Source: Prevotella sp. (GTDB taxonomy: Bacteria; Bacteroidota; Bacteroidia; Bacteroidales; Bacteroidaceae). Taken from it: a DNA stretch of 64,000 nt. The stretch is taken from positions 62,001 to 126,000 of the forward strand of contig JAFYZT010000020.1 of assembly GCA_017548605.1 (NCBI GenBank), in the 5' to 3' direction. Within the stretch, counting starts at the first letter, position 1, and every line of letters begins with the position of its first letter. Made by a program: the position numbers and the translations under genes. Positions 62,344 through 64,000 of this stretch are shown here, piece after piece. The notes under the pieces were generated by a model. The model was not told where the DNA came from. It ran no database searches and saw only the letters and a program-made list of their open reading frames with translations.

Positions 62344-63313
62344 GAAAAAGCTGTCCATCGTCATCCCGATGTACGACTCGGAGAATTATATGGAGCGAAT
62401 CGTTGCCTCCATTTACGGGTCGAATCTGCCCATTGAGTTGTTTGATGTAGTCGTAGTAAACGATGGCTCCAAAGACAAAGGGCCGGAAATCGTTGAAAGA
62501 CTAATGAAAGACCATGACAACCTTCGAATGGTCAATAGGGAAAATGGCGGATTGAGTATGGCTCGGAATACGGGTATCGACCATGCAGAGACAAAATATA
62601 TCTGGTTTGTCGATTCTGATGACTTGGTATCATCAGACCTTACGCCCGTTGTCAATGCCCTTAAAGATGACAAAGACATAGATGTTTTCGATTTTGTTTT
62701 TGAATGGTGCTATAACCCCAAAAAGATAGAGGGCACTGGTGTGACTCATACAACAGTTCCTCACGACATCATTATTACCGGCCGTGATGCCATCCTAAAA
62801 GGATATTCACCTGGGTCGGTTTGCGCTTTACTGTTGCGTCGCGAATTCTTGTTGAAGAACAATTTGCGTTTCAAAAAGGGCCTTACTCAACAGGACGTGG
62901 AGTTCACCTACCGGATGATGGCTGTAGCGGAAAAAGTACTATTCAAAAACGACATCATTTATAATTATGTCATACGCAAGGGGTCCATCAGCCACACGAA
63001 AACGGGACCCAAGTGGATTAAATACCAATCCGACAAAGTGGAAATAGTGGATTCGTTCTATAAGTTGGCAGAATCTTTCAAATCATCAGACAAAGAATTA
63101 GCGACAAAAATCCACGACCATGCCGATGGTGCCTTATTCGGCTGTGTATACAACCTATACAAAAAAAGGAAAGTATGGAAGAAAAATGGCGTGAACGAAG
63201 CTGTGTTGACCAAATTGAAGGAATATGGCTTTTATCCATTACACCTTCCTATGAAAAATTTCAAGAGATGGGCAATGAGTTTTATACTCAACAGAGAATT
63301 CTTGTTAGGATAA
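62336..63313 (+). CDS. Family 2 glycosyltransferase
   Basis: A 325-aa GT-A enzyme: LSIVIPMYDSENYMERIV, VVVNDGSKDKG, NGGLSMARNTGIDHA and the DxD-like FVDSDDLVSSD; QQDVEFTYRM downstream is the ED-like acceptor/catalytic region. Overlaps licD by 8 bp, so their products probably act in succession on the repeat unit. Confidence 0.92.
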   Translation: MIEKKLSIVIPMYDSENYMERIVASIYGSNLPIELFDVVVVNDGSKDKGPEIVERLMKDHDNLRMVNRENGGLSMARNTGIDHAETKYIWFVDSDDLVSSDLTPVVNALKDDKDIDVFDFVFEWCYNPKKIEGTGVTHTTVPHDIIITGRDAILKGYSPGSVCALLLRREFLLKNNLRFKKGLTQQDVEFTYRMMAVAEKVLFKNDIIYNYVIRKGSISHTKTGPKWIKYQSDKVEIVDSFYKLAESFKSSDKELATKIHDHADGALFGCVYNLYKKRKVWKKNGVNEAVLTKLKEYGFYPLHLPMKNFKRWAMSFILNREFLLG

Positions 63314-63369
63314 CCTTTTTCATATTCAGTGTTTTACGTCATTCATATAGTTTTATTAAGTAATAAAGA

Positions 63370-64000
63370 ATGATATTATATATTCTTATCTTCATAGTTG
63401 TAGGTGTAATCTTCGGAGTGGGCTATGGAGTGGTAGACAAATCCGTCAAACTACTGATTGGAATGATGGTTTCATTGTGTCTCTTTGTGGGTATCGCCGA
63501 CATGTTGGGAGGCTATGACAGGTATATTTATGGTGAGGTATTCGACTACATTGCCGATGTAACAGAGATAGGAGCAGATTATGCGGTAGCAGGTTGTTTT
63601 GACTTTTTCCCTGGTGAACAAGGATGGACTTTCCTGAATATTGGATTATCTTTTATTACGAGTAACAGATATATTTTTATCCTGATTATTACCATTACCA
63701 TCTATACCCTGTTGTTCTTATCCATCAAGAAATATACAGAAAACTATCCCTTGGCAGTTGTTCTTTTTCTTGGATTGTGGTTCTTCTTCACTTTCACATA
63801 TTTGCGACAAGTACTGGGTGCGACCATAGCCTGGCTTAGTATAAAATATGTTTTAGACAGAAAATTATGGCGATTTTTGTTGATAGTTTTCATTGCTTAC
63901 AACATCCATAAATCAGCTATCGTATTCCTTCCACTATATTTCATACCCATAAGAAAATATAGTGCCAACTTTGTTGTCATCTTCATGTTCTTCATGTTTG
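63370..64000 (+). CDS. EpsG-family membrane protein, probable Wzy-type polymerase (3' end cut off)
   Basis: The ATG at 63370 opens a frame that runs to the window end (at least 210 aa), with alternating hydrophobic helices. GGYDRYIYGEVFDY, WTFLNIGLSF, LRQVLGATIAWLSIKYVL and YNIHKSAIVFLPLYF are characteristic of EpsG-like proteins, which polymerise exopolysaccharide repeat units. Incomplete here. Confidence 0.82.
   Translation, partial: MILYILIFIVVGVIFGVGYGVVDKSVKLLIGMMVSLCLFVGIADMLGGYDRYIYGEVFDYIADVTEIGADYAVAGCFDFFPGEQGWTFLNIGLSFITSNRYIFILIITITIYTLLFLSIKKYTENYPLAVVLFLGLWFFFTFTYLRQVLGATIAWLSIKYVLDRKLWRFLLIVFIAYNIHKSAIVFLPLYFIPIRKYSANFVVIFMFFMF

Noticed and set aside
63175..63363. 62-aa frame overlapping the end of the last glycosyltransferase gene
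   Set aside because: Mostly inside the glycosyltransferase gene in another frame, with no features of its own.

Overview
The window looks like the chromosome of a member of the Bacteroidales, most likely Prevotellaceae. The signs are a SusC/SusD outer-membrane pair, several lipoproteins with acidic surface-export signals after the lipobox cysteine, a GldH homologue, and repeated promoters of the Bacteroidetes type (TTTG, 20 nt, TAnnTTTG). This is judged from sequence features only; no database search was run.

Region 1 (1-33 kb) is mostly core and nutrient-acquisition genes. It opens with the end of a CBM6-GH43-CBM6 glycosidase and an alpha/beta-hydrolase esterase, probably the tail of a hemicellulose-use locus. 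Next come a TfoX-N protein, a lipoprotein related to family II pyrophosphatases, a zinc-ribbon protein, an SstT-like transporter, tRNA-Lys(TTT), an AI-2E-type permease, and divergent tdk and rsmI. A coiled-coil lipoprotein follows, then a five-gene import cluster (SusC, SusD, HExxH lipoprotein, DUF4302-like lipoprotein and a 600-aa secreted protein). After that come a sugar/H+ symporter, metF, holB, ricT, gldH, and the cell-shape operon mreB-mreC-mreD-mrdA-rodA on the minus strand. A PurH homologue upstream of mreB holds only the IMP cyclohydrolase half.

Region 2 (33.3-64 kb) is about 30 kb of plus-strand, tightly packed genes forming a surface-polysaccharide locus that runs off the window. 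Polysaccharide parts include a LegB/LegC/NeuD-type amino-sugar set with a PtmE-like nucleotidyltransferase, a WbpP/WbpO-type UDP-HexNAc epimerase and dehydrogenase, glycosyltransferases, a flippase, an acyltransferase-3 protein, LicD and an EpsG-like polymerase. Embedded in it is an unusual small-molecule set: a LicC-like nucleotidyltransferase fused to an aminotransferase, an ornithine-cyclodeaminase-like enzyme, a U32/TIM-barrel-like protein, an ATP-grasp ligase, a citrate-lyase-like C-C lyase, a 2-hydroxyacid dehydrogenase, an acyltransferase, a private acyl carrier protein with its own AMP-forming ligase, an MmgE/PrpD protein and a two-subunit class I hydratase. I infer that these make and activate a hydroxy- or dicarboxylic acid, or a phospho-ligand, that decorates the glycan. 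This is the best candidate for an undescribed system here.

A second theme is repeats. Spacers in the first 36 kb carry several families of short, imperfect tandem repeats (GGGCAAGGAGC-like, TTGAACA-like, TTCTAGG-like) and G/C-rich palindromes. Some of these run into reading frames: the RicT tail, a DegT aminotransferase N-terminus and the LegB-like dehydratase.
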